Positions 1 through 11,769 of a stretch of 64,000 bases of DNA are shown here, one piece after another (positions within the stretch are counted from its first letter, which is position 1; each line of letters starts with the position of its first letter). Position numbers and translations under genes: made by a program. This DNA comes from Erythrophleum ivorense (Eukaryota > Streptophyta > Magnoliopsida > Fabales > Fabaceae): assembly GCA_026724425.1 (NCBI GenBank), contig JAIUCV010000227.1, forward strand, positions 930,001-994,000. Reading direction: 5' to 3'. A model generated the notes under the pieces. It searched no databases. It was not told where the DNA came from and saw nothing but the letters and a program-made list of their open reading frames with translations.

Positions 1-483
1 GAAGAAAGGTGCAACTTGTAACGAAAGCCTTCTAGAAATAATACATACAGATATCAATGGACCATATCCTTTAACTATATGTGGTAAAATTATTTTATAA
101 ACTTTATTGATGATTTTTCCCATTATTATGAATATGTCTTTGTCATCAAAGAAAAGTCTAAGGCCCTTGACATGTTAAAAATTTATCAAACTGAGTTTAA
201 GAAGTAATTAGGGAGTATTATCAAAATAGTTAGGTCCGATCGTGGTGGTAAATATTACGAAAAATATGATAAAAGGAGACATTGCCATAGCATTCATAAA
301 TACCAAGTCAATGTTAGCTGATCATCTAATTAAAGGATTAAGGCCCATACAATTTAATAAACATATTGAGAACATGGGTATCTTAGGATCTTTTGATCTT
401 TTAAGTCAGTGGGAGTTTATATATTGTACTGTTTGCTTTATTTTATACAATGATTTTGCATATGTCCTTTATTTATATCAATG
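1..483 (+). pseudogene. Ty1/copia pol relic: integrase joined to the RNase H end
   Basis: Bases 2-230 read as a copia integrase core: a TDINGPYP-type motif, an FIDDFSHYYEYVFVIKEKS-like stretch and a RSDRGG-like stretch, with in-frame stops near 98 and 205. From about 266 the frame changes abruptly into the extreme C-terminus of copia RNase H, with INTKSMLADHLIKGL and HIENMGI, ending at a stop near 481. The reverse transcriptase and most of RNase H, normally about 2 kb, are missing between these parts. I infer an internal deletion within one element. The element runs off the left edge of the window. Family assignment is firm; lineage is not determined. Confidence 0.75.
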
Positions 484-1515
484 AATTTTATGAACTTTCA
501 TATATTTGATATGTTATTGATGATCATCACTTTTAATATTTTACTTGTGTAAGGATTGAATGTAACATATACCTTAAGACATGGTACTAGTCTTAAGGAT
601 GACTGTTGTATTTGTCAAGATATGTCTCTTATGGCACTACACTGTATTTTTGAGATAAAGTATTTAAGATATACAGACTTGTTATGAGTCGTATGATTTC
701 TTACTACGGTTTAGCATACGAATATTGAGAAATCGTGATTTCTCATTGCAATTTAGCATATAGATATTGAGAAATCATACGGAGGACCGATAAGAAATAG
801 TGCATTATTGATCACTTTGAGAGCTATTTCTTACCACATTTCCAGACTTGTGATCTAGGTCAATATAATGTTAATATGTGTGAGTATGGACTGGGCTTAT
901 GTCATTAAAAGGCATGATGATCTCTATTATCCCTTATTGGTAGTTATGTTAGACCGGATTGTGTATAATGTGCTTTCTTAAGACCATTGTTTTCTAAATA
1001 AAGTATGCACATACAGTTTTGTTGTTTCGTCAACTCAAGAGTCGTTTTATAAAATAAAATAAATTTTCTTAAAATCAAGTTAATGTGGCCCAAGTGGGAG
1101 AAAGTTGGAAAATTTTTATATGGGCTCACATTAATTCTTTTAATGATTTCTAAAATTATGTTGACCATGGTCCACTAAGGTTTCTTATAAGCTCAATTAT
1201 TAATTAAATGGTCATGAAACTAATGGGTTTTAGCACATATATTAATTAAAAAGGTCTAGTGAGCGGTTTAAAGTGTGGGCCAATTATTTTATTGAAACCC
1301 ATGATGGGATAGCCCAATAAAATATATTTATATATAGAGCTAGGTCCCCTTTCTAATCCTAATTAAAAGTACTAGTCCCATTAAAAGCTGCTCATTTAAA
1401 TATAAGGTGATAGAGAGAAAGATTTAGCTTCTAGATTACTGCCATGAAAGCAACAAGTATGATTCTTATTCTAATATCAAAATTAGTGTTCTAGTTTCAT
1501 ACAAGATCCATATAC
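411..1515 (+). repeat. Probable 3' LTR region of the copia relic
   Basis: A purine-rich stretch (agtgggagttt) follows the RNase H end, as a polypurine tract before a 3' LTR would. The next kilobase is non-coding and has internal near-repeats around 685-785, where gagaaatc and tttagcata recur. It is broken at 1516 by LINE A, and the host sequence resumes at 9984. The outer LTR boundary was not found, so the length is unknown. The call rests mainly on position. Confidence 0.4.
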
Positions 1516-1532
1516 ATTAACAAGACTACACA
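1516..1532. repeat. Target-site duplication of LINE A, 3' side
   Basis: The 17-bp word attaacaagactacaca occurs here, directly beside the CAA-rich tail of LINE A, and again at 9967-9983 beside the 5' end. It is a perfect target-site duplication and fixes both ends of the LINE. Confidence 0.9.
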
Positions 1533-1576
1533 AACAACAACAACAATAACAACAACAACAACAAAGGTTTTTCCCA

Positions 1577-2356
1577 CTAAGTGGGGTCGGCTACATGGAT
1601 CAATCGACGCCATAAACACCTATCGTAAATCATATTTTTAGACAAACCATTTAAATCTAAATCTCTCTTAATAATTTCTCCTATAATTTTTCTTGGTCTT
1701 TCTCTACCTCTAATTATTGGATTATTCTCCATCATATCTACTCTCCTAACTGGGACTTCTATAGATCTCCTCTTAATATGACCAAACCATCTAAGTCTTG
1801 ATTTTACAATCTTTTCCACAATAGGTACGACTTCCACCTTCTCTCTAATGCATTCATTTCGAATCCGATCTCGTCTAGTGTATCCACTCATCCAATGCAA
1901 CATTCTCATCTCTGTAACATTGAATTTATTCTCTTGTTGACTTTTTATTACCCAACACTCAATTCCATACTACATTGCAGGTCTTATAACTATGCGGTAG
2001 AATTTACCCTTAAGTTTGAATGGTACTCTTCTATCACAAATAACACCCGAAGCACTCCTTCACTTCATCCACCCCGCTTGAATCCTATGTTTTACGTCTT
2101 CTTCTATTTTCCCGTTATGTTGTATGACGGATCCAAGATATTTAAATCGTGTAACTTTGTGGTATAATATGTTCTCCAATTTTTACTTCTGCGCTAGAAG
2201 TGGTGTGTCTCTTACAAAACTTACACTCTATATACTCCGTTTTACTTCTTCTTAAATGAAATCCATGAGTTTCCAAAGCTAATCTCCACCTCTCCAACTT
2301 TTCATTCATTTCCACTCTCGATTCTCCAACTAAGACAATATCGTCTGCAAAAAGCA
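1577..2356 (-). pseudogene. LINE A reverse transcriptase, catalytic motif C to C-terminus
   Basis: Bases 2356-2142 (minus) encode the palm motif CMLFADDIVLVGES and the following ETHGFHLRRSKTEYIECKF. Bases 1909-1577 encode the C-terminal region with TRRDRIRN, SRLRWFGHIKRR, RGRERPRK and LWRRLIHVADPT, ending in a stop just before the 3' tail. The linking stretch is frameshifted. The catalytic FADD is intact here (codons near 2340-2351), unlike the two other LINE copies. The N-terminal half of the same domain is at 7789-8650, beyond the inserted LTR. Confidence 0.85.
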
Positions 2357-4918
2357 TACACTGTAACGTCTGATTTTTCGTAAAATACCGAAATAAGTCA
2401 GTTTTCAAAGCAAGTCCCCTGAGATGAGTGATTCAAGGCCAAACAAAATTGGGACAAGATTTTAAATAATATAAAATGAGAATTTGAGCCTTGAGTTGCC
2501 CAGAAAACCAAGGTCGGAGTGATTCAAACAAATTGCCGAAAGGCCAGTGGCATTTTCGTAAATAAGTGTAATTTTGGAGAAGCACCTAGGAGGACTTTTT
2601 AAATAAAAATTTTAAGTTGCCCAGGGTTCTCAGAGGCCCTAAAAATCATGGGAAGCCCCAAGACCAGTAAAGCCCCTCCGGTGTACTCTTTTCGACGTCG
2701 GTTGACCCGAACTTTGATTGATTCGTTCAAAAAGGTTTTAGCTCCAATTTGAGTGATTCCAAAGGCATTTTATTAAATTGGGAACCTATTTGTTACGATG
2801 GAAAAGACGGTTCTCAAAAAGGAGCTAAAATGAAGGAGAAACGAAAATGCAAAGTATGAAAGGGCAAAAATGAAATTTAAGTGTTAAAGGAAGCTTCCCA
2901 ATTTCTTTTTATAAGTCACGTTCTTTCTCTCCTTCATTAAACTGACTTGCTTCTGCCCATTTTCAGAGAAAAACTCCAGCTTCTTAGGCACACAAGAGAA
3001 GGAGGATTTTGGAGGAAGAAATTCAAGAAAAATGTAAGAAACTTTAAGAAATTCCATATCCTTCCTTCTTGAATCTTGCTCCCCTCCTCTCAAGCTTTCT
3101 TTCTATGGTTTTAATAGAGAGTTTGGTGCTGTTTTGGGGGCAGAACAGAGAGGGAAATTTCGAAAATTGAGGGAGCAAGCCAACTAAGTGGAAGAGCAAG
3201 CAAAGAAAAGCAAGAAAATAAGGTAAAACTTCCATTCTTTGGTAGTTTCTTCCTCCCCCTCCCTCTTGCACGAATTTGGCCACCATGAGCCCAAGTCTTG
3301 GGGGCTATTTTTTGTCCAATTCATGGAGGGATTAGATGTTTTAGGTGGCAAAGATTAAGAATGAACCAATAGAATCAAGAAAGGGGCATTAGGAAACAAG
3401 ATGGAACCATTAGGGATCCAAATGCTCCTTTGCAAATCTGATTTAACATGAATGTTCTTAGGCTTAAATGAATATTTAAATGTGCTCTTAAGATCCCTAA
3501 GAGGTCCTCCATATGCCTCTTCCTCCATGAAAACAAACAAAACCCCATTGAAAGTCATGAACCTAGAAGTTGGAAAAGTGTAGAGCACTTAAGGGGATTG
3601 TAAAAACTGATTTAATTAATAAGTTCCCTTGGCTATTTAAGTGTTCCATTGACCTCCTACAACTCTTAACAACCTCCCTAAATGGTTCCCCCATCAAGGA
3701 AAAATCAAGAAGCCATTAAATCCCATTTATGCTCTAGGTTTCGGCCAAGTAGGGATGGCATAGTTAGGGAGAGTTTTAAATTTTTTCAAACCCATTTTTG
3801 AGTCATATATGATGCATGAATGTGAGAGGAAGCTTTGGAAAAAATTTAGGAAGCTTAGAGAATGAGTTAGTGCTTTAGGTTCCATATTGTCACCTAAAGA
3901 AGCAACATGATGTTAGGCCCTTTGTTTTAATGATGTGATGACTCCAAGAGGCTTAAAAGGAGTCAAGAATCATATTTTAAAGGAAAGGATGAGGTCTAGA
4001 AGTTATTTGAGGGGTGTTGCTTCATTAGGTGCTTGTATGGACCATAATGAGGTTTATAGGATAACCTAGTGTCTAAGCAAGTGGTATGACCTTAGAAATT
4101 GTTTCATGAACCTAATTAGCTTTCTTAAATCATGTCTAGGCCAAGAGGAACCATCCCCACACTTTTGTGGGTGTGTAGCCAAAAAGAGGAGCTTAAATTC
4201 AAAGGGAAAAGTGGGTGAATTTGTGCAAGGTAGCTCTCTCTACCTTCTATCATGCATGGATGTGTGTTTAGCTTATTTTATGATGTGTGTATGTGTATTT
4301 TTAGCTATGAAAAGTATGCTAGCATGTTCTTATATACCATGACTCTTGATGCCACATTATGCTTTCAAATGAACATATGATGTGTGATTGAGCTTGCTTA
4401 AGTGTGGAGAGGCCAAGAACTCTTCCCCATGGTGAGGATAAGCCAAAAACCCTTGAGCTTAGTTGAGACAAAGTAAAGAGTCTCCCAAAAGCAAAGTGGA
4501 CTCCCAAAGAGTGTGGTTGAATCTAAAGATTTCAAAGAATGGGTGAGGCAAGTCTAAATACCATGGAAAGAAATGTGAGGCCAATCCAAATACTTGGTGA
4601 GCTCTTGAATGCCTTGTATGATGTGTTTCTATGCCAAGCTTGATTTTAAATGTTCATGACTTTCATTTTTTCCATACATGCATTCATAGAACTTGCCTGC
4701 ACATATTATGTATGATGGAATAGGAGATGAGCTATTGAGATTCTTGAATCTTACTCCCTCTTCTTAAATATCCTAATATGCTAGGTGGACCAAGTGCACA
4801 TGGCAATGGGAGCCAATCACATTGAAGGAAGAAGATGGCCACCCTTATGCTTGATTTTTGTGTTTTTGACTTATAATGAGACTTCATGATGTATATTATG
4901 ATTGTAAATAGTCTATGA

Positions 4919-6501
4919 TGTTGGAAATTATGGGAGGCACACAGTGAAAACGTTTAAAATTTTTATTTCAATTCCCACCAAGAATCCGTCAAAATCGCTT
5001 AAACCGAATAGGTTCAGAGAATTACCTTTTCTGTCGATTGAGTTTGTTGTTTACTTTTGTTTGGATCACAGGAACTGACCACAGATCAGCTCCCTCTACT
5101 GGTATCCACACGAACGGAGTTCAGTAACTCAAACGGTGTGCTAGTAGTCTGTCCGTACAATTTCGTACAGTCCATACAACGTTCATATAATTTTCGTACA
5201 ATTTCGTACAACGTTCGTACAATTCCGCACAGTGTCCGTATGATGTCCCTCTCTAAGGATTTTGGAGGCAACTCTAGCTATACTTTTCTAATATGGAAAC
5301 CCCTATTTATAGACTAGAGTTTCAGATATATTTAATTAATCAAAATTAATTAAATATATCTATTAGTTTAAATTTAAATATATCTTATAGTTTAAATTTA
5401 AACTAACAATATCTAAAGCTTAATTTAAATTATCTGATTAGTTTAAATTTAAATCTATCTAATAGAATTAAATTTAAATTAATTCATATATATATAATAT
5501 CAAATATAATATACATATATATAATATATTTCACATTTAATTATTTATATATATATATATATAAATAATTCCTCCATCTTATATATTCATTGAATCTAGA
5601 CACATTTCTGATTCAATGAATGTAGACATTTTAGCTCGAGTTAGTCCATTCTTGTGTGTGACCCTGCAGGCCCATATGATGTTGGCAGTAGGCCAACTGC
5701 ACTGTTTGACCCACAAATCACAAGCGGCCTCTAGCAAAACATTGTGACTACCCAAATCATATGGAATTGGTGATCCAATGCAACCTATCTTATAACCCTA
5801 TCATATTCCTTTTGTCACATGATATCTAGATCGAGTATGAGGCATGAAAATGTCATCCTCAACTTGCTCGATCATAACTTTCTCGATCTTTGAGCAGACT
5901 GATATAAGATGGAACCCTTTCCGTCTGAGCATGGCCATGCATTTCTCAGTCACACTCATCGAGGGGCCCAGAGATATCTCTCTATTAATTAGAGGGACAA
6001 ATTCCATCTTGACCACTCATCTTCCTCTGCATGGATTCCATTATATTTGATCATAGTCTTTATAATCACCCGGTCAAAGGTGACATTAGACTATGCCAAA
6101 GTACAATGTCCTTCATGTAGGAATCTATGGTGATCTCAGGTCCAAGGGATCAATGACATGGTTATATATGAGATAAATTTATGACCTAATCCATGTAGCT
6201 TATCTCATGATGGGTCTATCCAGCATCTTGTTCTCTAACACACGCCTATGATTTTGATTCATATCATCATACATGATTAACACTTAATTAATCAAAATCA
6301 TACTAATCTTAATTCATCGTTGTTCCCACAAGGATGATTGATTAGGGATATTTTGGATAATTCAAAAAAATAATTTATCCATGGATATTATTATATATAA
6401 ACATGCAAATAATATAATAATGTAATAAAAAGAAAACTCTTATTTTGTAATAAAAACAATGTTCGCAATACAATGATTGGCTTAGGGCACAATCTCCAAC
6501 A
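4919..6501 (-). mobile_element. Copia-type solo LTR nested in the large block
   Basis: The 1583-bp unit starts TGTTGGAAATTATG and ends CAATCTCCAACA, and is flanked by tatga (4914-4918 and 6502-6506). The minus strand reads TGTTGGAGATTGTGCCCTAAG at its start, the usual 5' terminus of many plant copia LTRs, so that orientation is preferred. There is no primer site or coding sequence. Copy 2 of the host block lacks it: 27490-27540 is the matching empty region. That supports a recent, separate insertion. Confidence 0.8.
5150..5245 (+). repeat. Short tandem repeat around TTCGTACAA
   Basis: Within the copia solo LTR, variants of a 9-11 bp unit (gtacaatttc, ttcgtacaa, cgtacaattcc) recur about eight times. 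The array is imperfect, with point changes in most units. In LTRs such arrays often sit in U3 and can hold factor sites; that role is not shown here. Confidence 0.6.
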
Positions 6502-7788
6502 TATGACTCCTTGGACAAATGTAAAGATGGTATTACATGATAGATAAATAAATGAGTATGGTGTATGTATTCTAGATCATAAAGTGAGTGTTTATGCCAA
6601 TGTATGCAATTGAGAAAAGATTGGTGTAATGTGTATGAGTGAGGGTGAGGAGGCCAAAATGAGATGCAAATGGTTTGTGACCATTTGGGCAGCTCCTACA
6701 AGTCTTAAATATGCTTTTAAACTTGCCCAAAAGGTGCCAAGACTAAGGGAAATCCATTTGGTAATTTTGGTACCCAATATGGAGCCAAAATTGACCATAA
6801 TGGAACCCTATGCCATTTTTGGCCAAATGAGTTAGTCTTGCCCTAAAACTTAGCATGCAATTAGGTCTCATTAAGAGTTTTTTGGGAAGCTAAAGATCAT
6901 AATTTTTGGAGACCTAGAGAATATTTGATAAATTTTTAAAATTGGGATTTTTCATGGATTCTGGTATGGGTACTGTTCATACTGGCAGTTTTGAATTCTG
7001 TGTCACCCGATGGCCAAATGGTGTCCAATGCTTATGAAATTTTATATGCATAAACTAGAGGTCATAAGATTTCTGTGGCCACCGAGATCACCTCATTTGG
7101 AGGTCTGAGCAGTGAGTTATGCACGTTTAAAGTTAACTGTCAGTATCAGTAGCGCCCCATGAGTCTAGTTACTGTTCCATAGGTTCCATCTGACTAAACG
7201 TATTTGTTTCATTCTAAAATTATTTTTAGCTTTCCAGAATGACCGAATATGTGTGATTTTGATTTTTATAGAATTAGTTATGAATTTCAGAAGTTTGTAT
7301 CAGTAAACTGAACAACAGCCCAGGCAGCCAGCAACTCTGTAGCTTTTTGGATGTCAAACGTCCTGTGTGATGAATTTTCTGACCTGGGAATATTTTTAGT
7401 GTGAAGTAGACATCCTAAGGTTTCCATAATGACAAAGATTGCATGATTTTGAATTTTCTAGATTTAGTTATGATTTTCCAAAGTTGGGTCAGAAAATGGA
7501 GCAAATCTGGCCAAAAATGTGCTTGTTTATTTTGAGCTCCATTTCGGTTTCCATGGGTTGTAGGCATGTTTTTGTGATGCAAATGAGTTGTAATAATGAA
7601 ATTAAATATGAAGAAGTATAGTATGAGCTCACACAGTCCACGTGACACCAAATTGAATTTTTTTGACATAGCGCAACGCGGAAAAAGTTTATTATTTTCA
7701 TCCCCTTTTTTATATGATCTTGTGGGATTGATAATACAAAGCTTATAAAAGGCATCAAATAAGCTAGAAGTTATGGTGTTACATACAC

Positions 7789-8650
7789 TGTGGCACCGGC
7801 TCTTGGATATGTTCAGTAAGCACATCCAATACTAAAGTAAAAAGATAAGGGTTCAAAATTGACCTTTGATGTAGACCAATAGTTATCGAAAAATCTTCTA
7901 TAAGTCCACCTTTTGTTACTACACTAGTTGTAGCCTTATTATACATATCTTGTATTGCTCAAATATAAGATATACGAACTCCTTTTTCTCCAAAAACCTT
8001 CCATAAAACCTCTCTTGGTACTCTATCATATGCTTTTTCCAAATCGATAAACACCATGTGTAAATCTCTTTGATTCTCTCAATATCGCTCTATTAATCTT
8101 CGCAACAAATATATTGCTTCCATAGTTGACCTTCCTGGTATAAAACCAACTTGATTCTTCGTAACTTGGATCTCTTTCCTTAATCTTCGTTTAATTACTC
8201 CTTCCCATAATTTCATAATGAGGCTCATGAGCTTAATTCCTCTATAATTTGTACAATTTTGAATGTTCCCCTTGCTCTTATAAATAGAAATTAAAGAACT
8301 TCTCCTCCACTCGTCTGGCATTCTCTTAGATCTCATAATTTCATTAAATAACTTTGTGAGCCAACTTATGCCTTTCATTCCTAAACCCTTTCATACTTCA
8401 ATAGGTATATTATCCAGTCCAACTGCTCTGCCACTCTCCATTCACTTTAATGCTTCTTTTACCTCTGCTTCACAAATCTTACGATAAAAAGTATAATTTT
8501 GATACTCTTCTCTAGTGTCTAACCTATCTGATTGCAATGAACTCTCATGGCCTTCATTAAAAAGCCTATGAAAATAACTCTTCCACCATTCTCTGATATC
8601 TTGTTCCGTGACCAAGACTTTCCCTTCTTCATCCTTAATGCATTTTATTT
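7789..8650 (-). pseudogene. LINE A reverse transcriptase, N-terminal and central part
   Basis: Minus-strand frames give the domain entry (AVGLDNIPIEV-like, near 8400-8430), then [57 protein letters not shown] and, past a break, the motif A region VFIDLEKAYD-like near 8030-8060. The last codons before 7789 are those just upstream of the FADD motif. The domain continues at 2356. Frameshifts near 8079 and 8378 break the reading frame. The family is clear; the copy is inactive. Confidence 0.8.
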
Positions 8651-9035
8651 AGCCCACGTCTCTTGTCTTTCTTTTTCTACTTTTAGCTAACTTGTAAATA
8701 TTTCTTTCTTCAACTTTAGTATCTAAAGATTGGTATAACCCATCGAATGCCCTCGTTCTCGCTTCGCTCACTGCCTTTTTAGTGTCTTTCTTAGCTACTT
8801 TATATTTCTCCCAATTTTCATTACTCTTACATAACGACCACACTTTATAATACTCCCTTTTAACTTTAACCTTATCTTGTACACTTGCATCCCACCACTA
8901 AGATTATTTATCTCTAGGTCCAAAACCTTTTGATTCACCTAATATTTCCTTTGCCACCTTCCCAATCTCTTTAGCCATTCCATTCCACATATCGTTAGCA
9001 CTTCCTTGTATTTCCTAAGGTCCTTCCTCCATAAT
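8649..9035 (-). pseudogene. LINE A linker between endonuclease and reverse transcriptase
   Basis: The minus strand encodes a basic linker, with MWSLCKSNENWEKYKVAKKD, AVSEARTRAFDGLYQ and IYKLAKSRKRKTRDVG. The intact order in LINE B (55450-56025) shows this lies between the endonuclease and the reverse transcriptase. No enzymatic motif is visible. Confidence 0.65.
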
Positions 9036-9966
9036 CTATCTCTGCAAATTCTTTTCTTTATCCTCCTTTAGTTGCCACCACTTAGTCCTTAATACCCTAT
9101 TTTCGCCTTTGCTTTTTACTCTTCTTCTAACTCGTACATTCATAACTAAAACTCTATGTTGAGTAGTTAAACTTTCTCTAGGTATAACTTTATAATCCAT
9201 GCAAAGTTTTCTATCCGATTTTCTTATAAGAAAGAAATCAATTTGAGAACAAACTCTTCCACTTTTGTACGTGATAAGATGTTCCTCACGCTTTCTAAAA
9301 CAAGTGTTAGCTAATATAAGATTGAACATCAATGCAAAGTCTAGAATAGTTTTACCCTCTGTATTTACTTCCCCTATGCCATGTCCTCCATGAACACCCT
9401 CGTAACCTAAAGATACACTTCCTATATGACCATTTAGATCCCCTCTTAAAAGAATCTTTTCTCCTAATGGTATTTCTTGAACTAAACATTCTAAATCTTC
9501 CCAAAACTTTACTTTGTGATATTCTTCTAATTCTACTTGTGGTGTATAAGCGCTAATAACATTAAAGATTTCCTTTTTCACTACTAACTTTAATGCAATA
9601 ATTCTATCTCCTAACCTTTTTACATCCACTATAACATTTTTTTAAAACTTATCTACAATTATACCTACCCATTTCTAGATTTAGCCTTCCCAGTATACCA
9701 AAGTTTAAAACCTGAAGTATCTAATTCTTTTGCTTTTTCTCCTACCCATTTAGTTTCTTGTAAACACATATATTAATTTTTCTCCTAATCATAGTATCTA
9801 CTATTTTCATTGACTTACCCGTAAGTGTACCTATATTCCAAGTCCTAAAACGAATCCTACTCTCGTGAACTAACTTCTTTACCCACATTCGTTCACGAAA
9901 ATGTGGAAGTCCTTGCTTATTTGTCACTACACTCAAGCGACGATGCAGCGGCTCTCGCTCATTTGT
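9036..9966 (-). pseudogene. LINE A apurinic-type endonuclease domain and 5' end
   Basis: Minus strand. Bases 9984-9742 carry the entry motif RFRTWNIGTLTGKS, a variant of the GTWN motif of exonuclease-endonuclease-phosphatase enzymes. Bases 9629-9036 carry LLRGDLNGHIGS (catalytic GDxN) and SQIDFFLIRKSDRK. The segment between, encoding the catalytic Glu region and GIGI-like stretch, is frameshifted near 9640-9740. The enzyme nicks target DNA to prime reverse transcription. LINE B retains a longer open stretch of the same domain. Confidence 0.8.
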
Positions 9967-9983
9967 ATTAACAAGACTACACA
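9967..9983. repeat. Target-site duplication of LINE A, 5' side
   Basis: Second copy of the 17-bp word found at 1516-1532, directly outside the endonuclease end of LINE A. Confidence 0.9.
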
Positions 9984-11769
9984 TTAGTTTAAAAATATTT
10001 TAGTATGCCTTATTGGGCTGAGACAAAACATAGGTTTTTACATAATTCTAATAAATGTTTTATTATCATCAAAGCCTTTGGCCCAATCAACCTTGGGCCA
10101 ACAATAATTTGGCATTTGTGTTGCTTTAGAAGAAGTGACAATATTGAGTGATTAAACTTAAGTGTGCCCAGTTTTTTAGGGTAGCAATAAATTTGATGTA
10201 CCATCCATTTGATGATGCATTTGAAGCAAAGTTTTAAAGTAGTTATTTGCATTTGCAAATATTTAAAAGAATAAATAATGAACTAACAAATTAACTCTCT
10301 CTCTATATATATAAGCTGAATTTTTGGCACTGTTCATTATTATTCCTTTCTGTTCATGGGATTCACTTTTTTAATCCAAAAAAAATCTAATCTAATTTAA
10401 TAAGGGTTATGGGACCCACTGTTCATTCCCCAATTTTTTGTTATTTTCCCTTTTCCCCTGTTATAATAACAATGAGGTTACTACCAAAGCCTTTGGTTTT
10501 TGTTTTTGGATGGATTCCTTGACTAATTAATTTTTTATTTTCTTTGTTGAAATTTTAGCAACAGATGAAGAAAATGAAAATGTATTTAAAGCAAATAATA
10601 GGCTAATTAAAAATATTCTCTTGTAGAGAGATTTCGATCATCAGATTAAGAAGTTGAGAATATACTAACCAATAAGTTTCTTAGATTTTTGTCAATGGGA
10701 ACTAAGGCTTTCCAAGTATTGAGGAGGAAGTCAAACTATAACTATTGATCAATTAGACTGGGCTAGTACATCTTTCCATTTCTCTATCCAAATTTAAATA
10801 TCTCTTCTTTCTTCTCCTTTAACTTCAAATTTTATATTACTTTCTTCCATTGTTATTTCATTTTTCTCATTTGTTTTATCATCTATTTTCTTCTTCTTTT
10901 TAAGTATTAATGTTTAATTTTCATTGATTCATAACACTTTTCAGCTGTGACCAAAAAAATTGAGACACAAGGAGAACAACTATGGCTGCATGATTCATAA
11001 TAATCTCCAAGACTCACCGAGTTTTGAATTTCAATTCAATTTATTGAATCCTAATTTTTTGTCTTTCACAAGTTCTAATAATGTTCTTCTCAAGTTGTAT
11101 TCTCATTTTAAACTAAGAACTTTAGGATTTTTTTTCCCAATATAAGGTACTCTCTTTATAAATAATTCTTGTATAACATATTTGTCTCTCTAATCTAAAA
11201 CATAGTTTGTATGATTTGATCTTTGTGAATTGCTTTTGATTATGGGTTGCATGGATTTTTCAATAAACATGCAAATTCTTATACTTTTTTTCTTATTATA
11301 TCTATATTTTGCAAATTCCTTTTGGACTTTGCCTTTCTGTTCATTGTTCAATTTTAACGTAGCTTTTTATTACTATAAATGAATGTTTCTTCCTAGCAAA
11401 AGGATCAATATGTGGTGAAAGTTTTCACCACACAATTTCTTATTGTCATCAGTGCCAACAAATATTGCATATCCTCTGCCAATAGATATTGTTGTGTTAT
11501 TGTGCCCATGGCATTGAGTAGCTACTTTTGTATGAATATGTTCCTCATGACAACCTCGACAAGCTTCTATTTAATAAGTTTTCTGTTCCTTCTTTTGTTC
11601 ACTAAGATCATAGATGAATGAAATCCATTAGAATTTTATTTGTTTAGAAAATGAATACATAACTTAGATTTATTATCTCTAATTTTTAATGTAAAACTTA
11701 TTATAAATTTGTCCAACAAATATTTGAACTGGTGCTTATTTTTATAAAATTTCTATTATACTATCTTTC
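9984..11769. other. Non-coding stretch, partly the resumed copia LTR tail
   Basis: The first part should continue the sequence interrupted at 1515. The rest is T-rich with short open frames at 10010-10258, 10960-11145 and 11412-11621, none with a recognisable motif or codon pattern. No RNA gene or element end was recognised. Confidence 0.5.

Larger units (their letters stand above)
2362..7783 (+). mobile_element. Large solo-LTR-like block, copy 1 (TGTAAC...GTTACA)
   Basis: The block begins TGTAACGTC and ends GGTGTTACA. It is flanked by the perfect 5-bp duplication tacac (2357-2361 and 7784-7788). It has no pol motifs, primer site or second LTR. After removing the inner solo LTR (4919-6501 plus one duplication) it is about 3.83 kb, matching copy 2 at 24934-28812, with which it aligns along its whole length (for example 2690-2880 with 25270-25460, and 6650-7110 with 27655-28110). 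Size and 5-bp duplication suggest a Ty3/gypsy solo LTR, but no internal region confirms this. A DNA transposon with short terminal inverted repeats is the alternative. Confidence 0.7.
1533..9966 (-). mobile_element. LINE A: full-length RTE-type non-LTR retrotransposon, interrupted
   Basis: On the minus strand the element runs from an endonuclease near 9960 to reverse transcriptase and ends in a short TTG-repeat tail, seen as CAA repeats at 1533-1565. Tail type, the RLRWFGH C-terminal motif and length fit plant RTE-clade LINEs. Removing the 5427 bp of later insertion (2362-7788) leaves about 3.0 kb, the usual RTE size. A 17-bp target duplication flanks it. Several frameshifts and stops mean it is dead. 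It sits inside the LTR-like tail of the copia relic. Two relatives are at 54104-57250 and 62531-63838. Confidence 0.9.

Noticed and set aside
1895..2167. 90-codon plus frame
   Set aside because: Antisense of LINE A reverse transcriptase.
5801..6050. Overlapping frames of about 70 codons in the copia solo LTR
   Set aside because: Non-coding LTR sequence; both strands open by chance.
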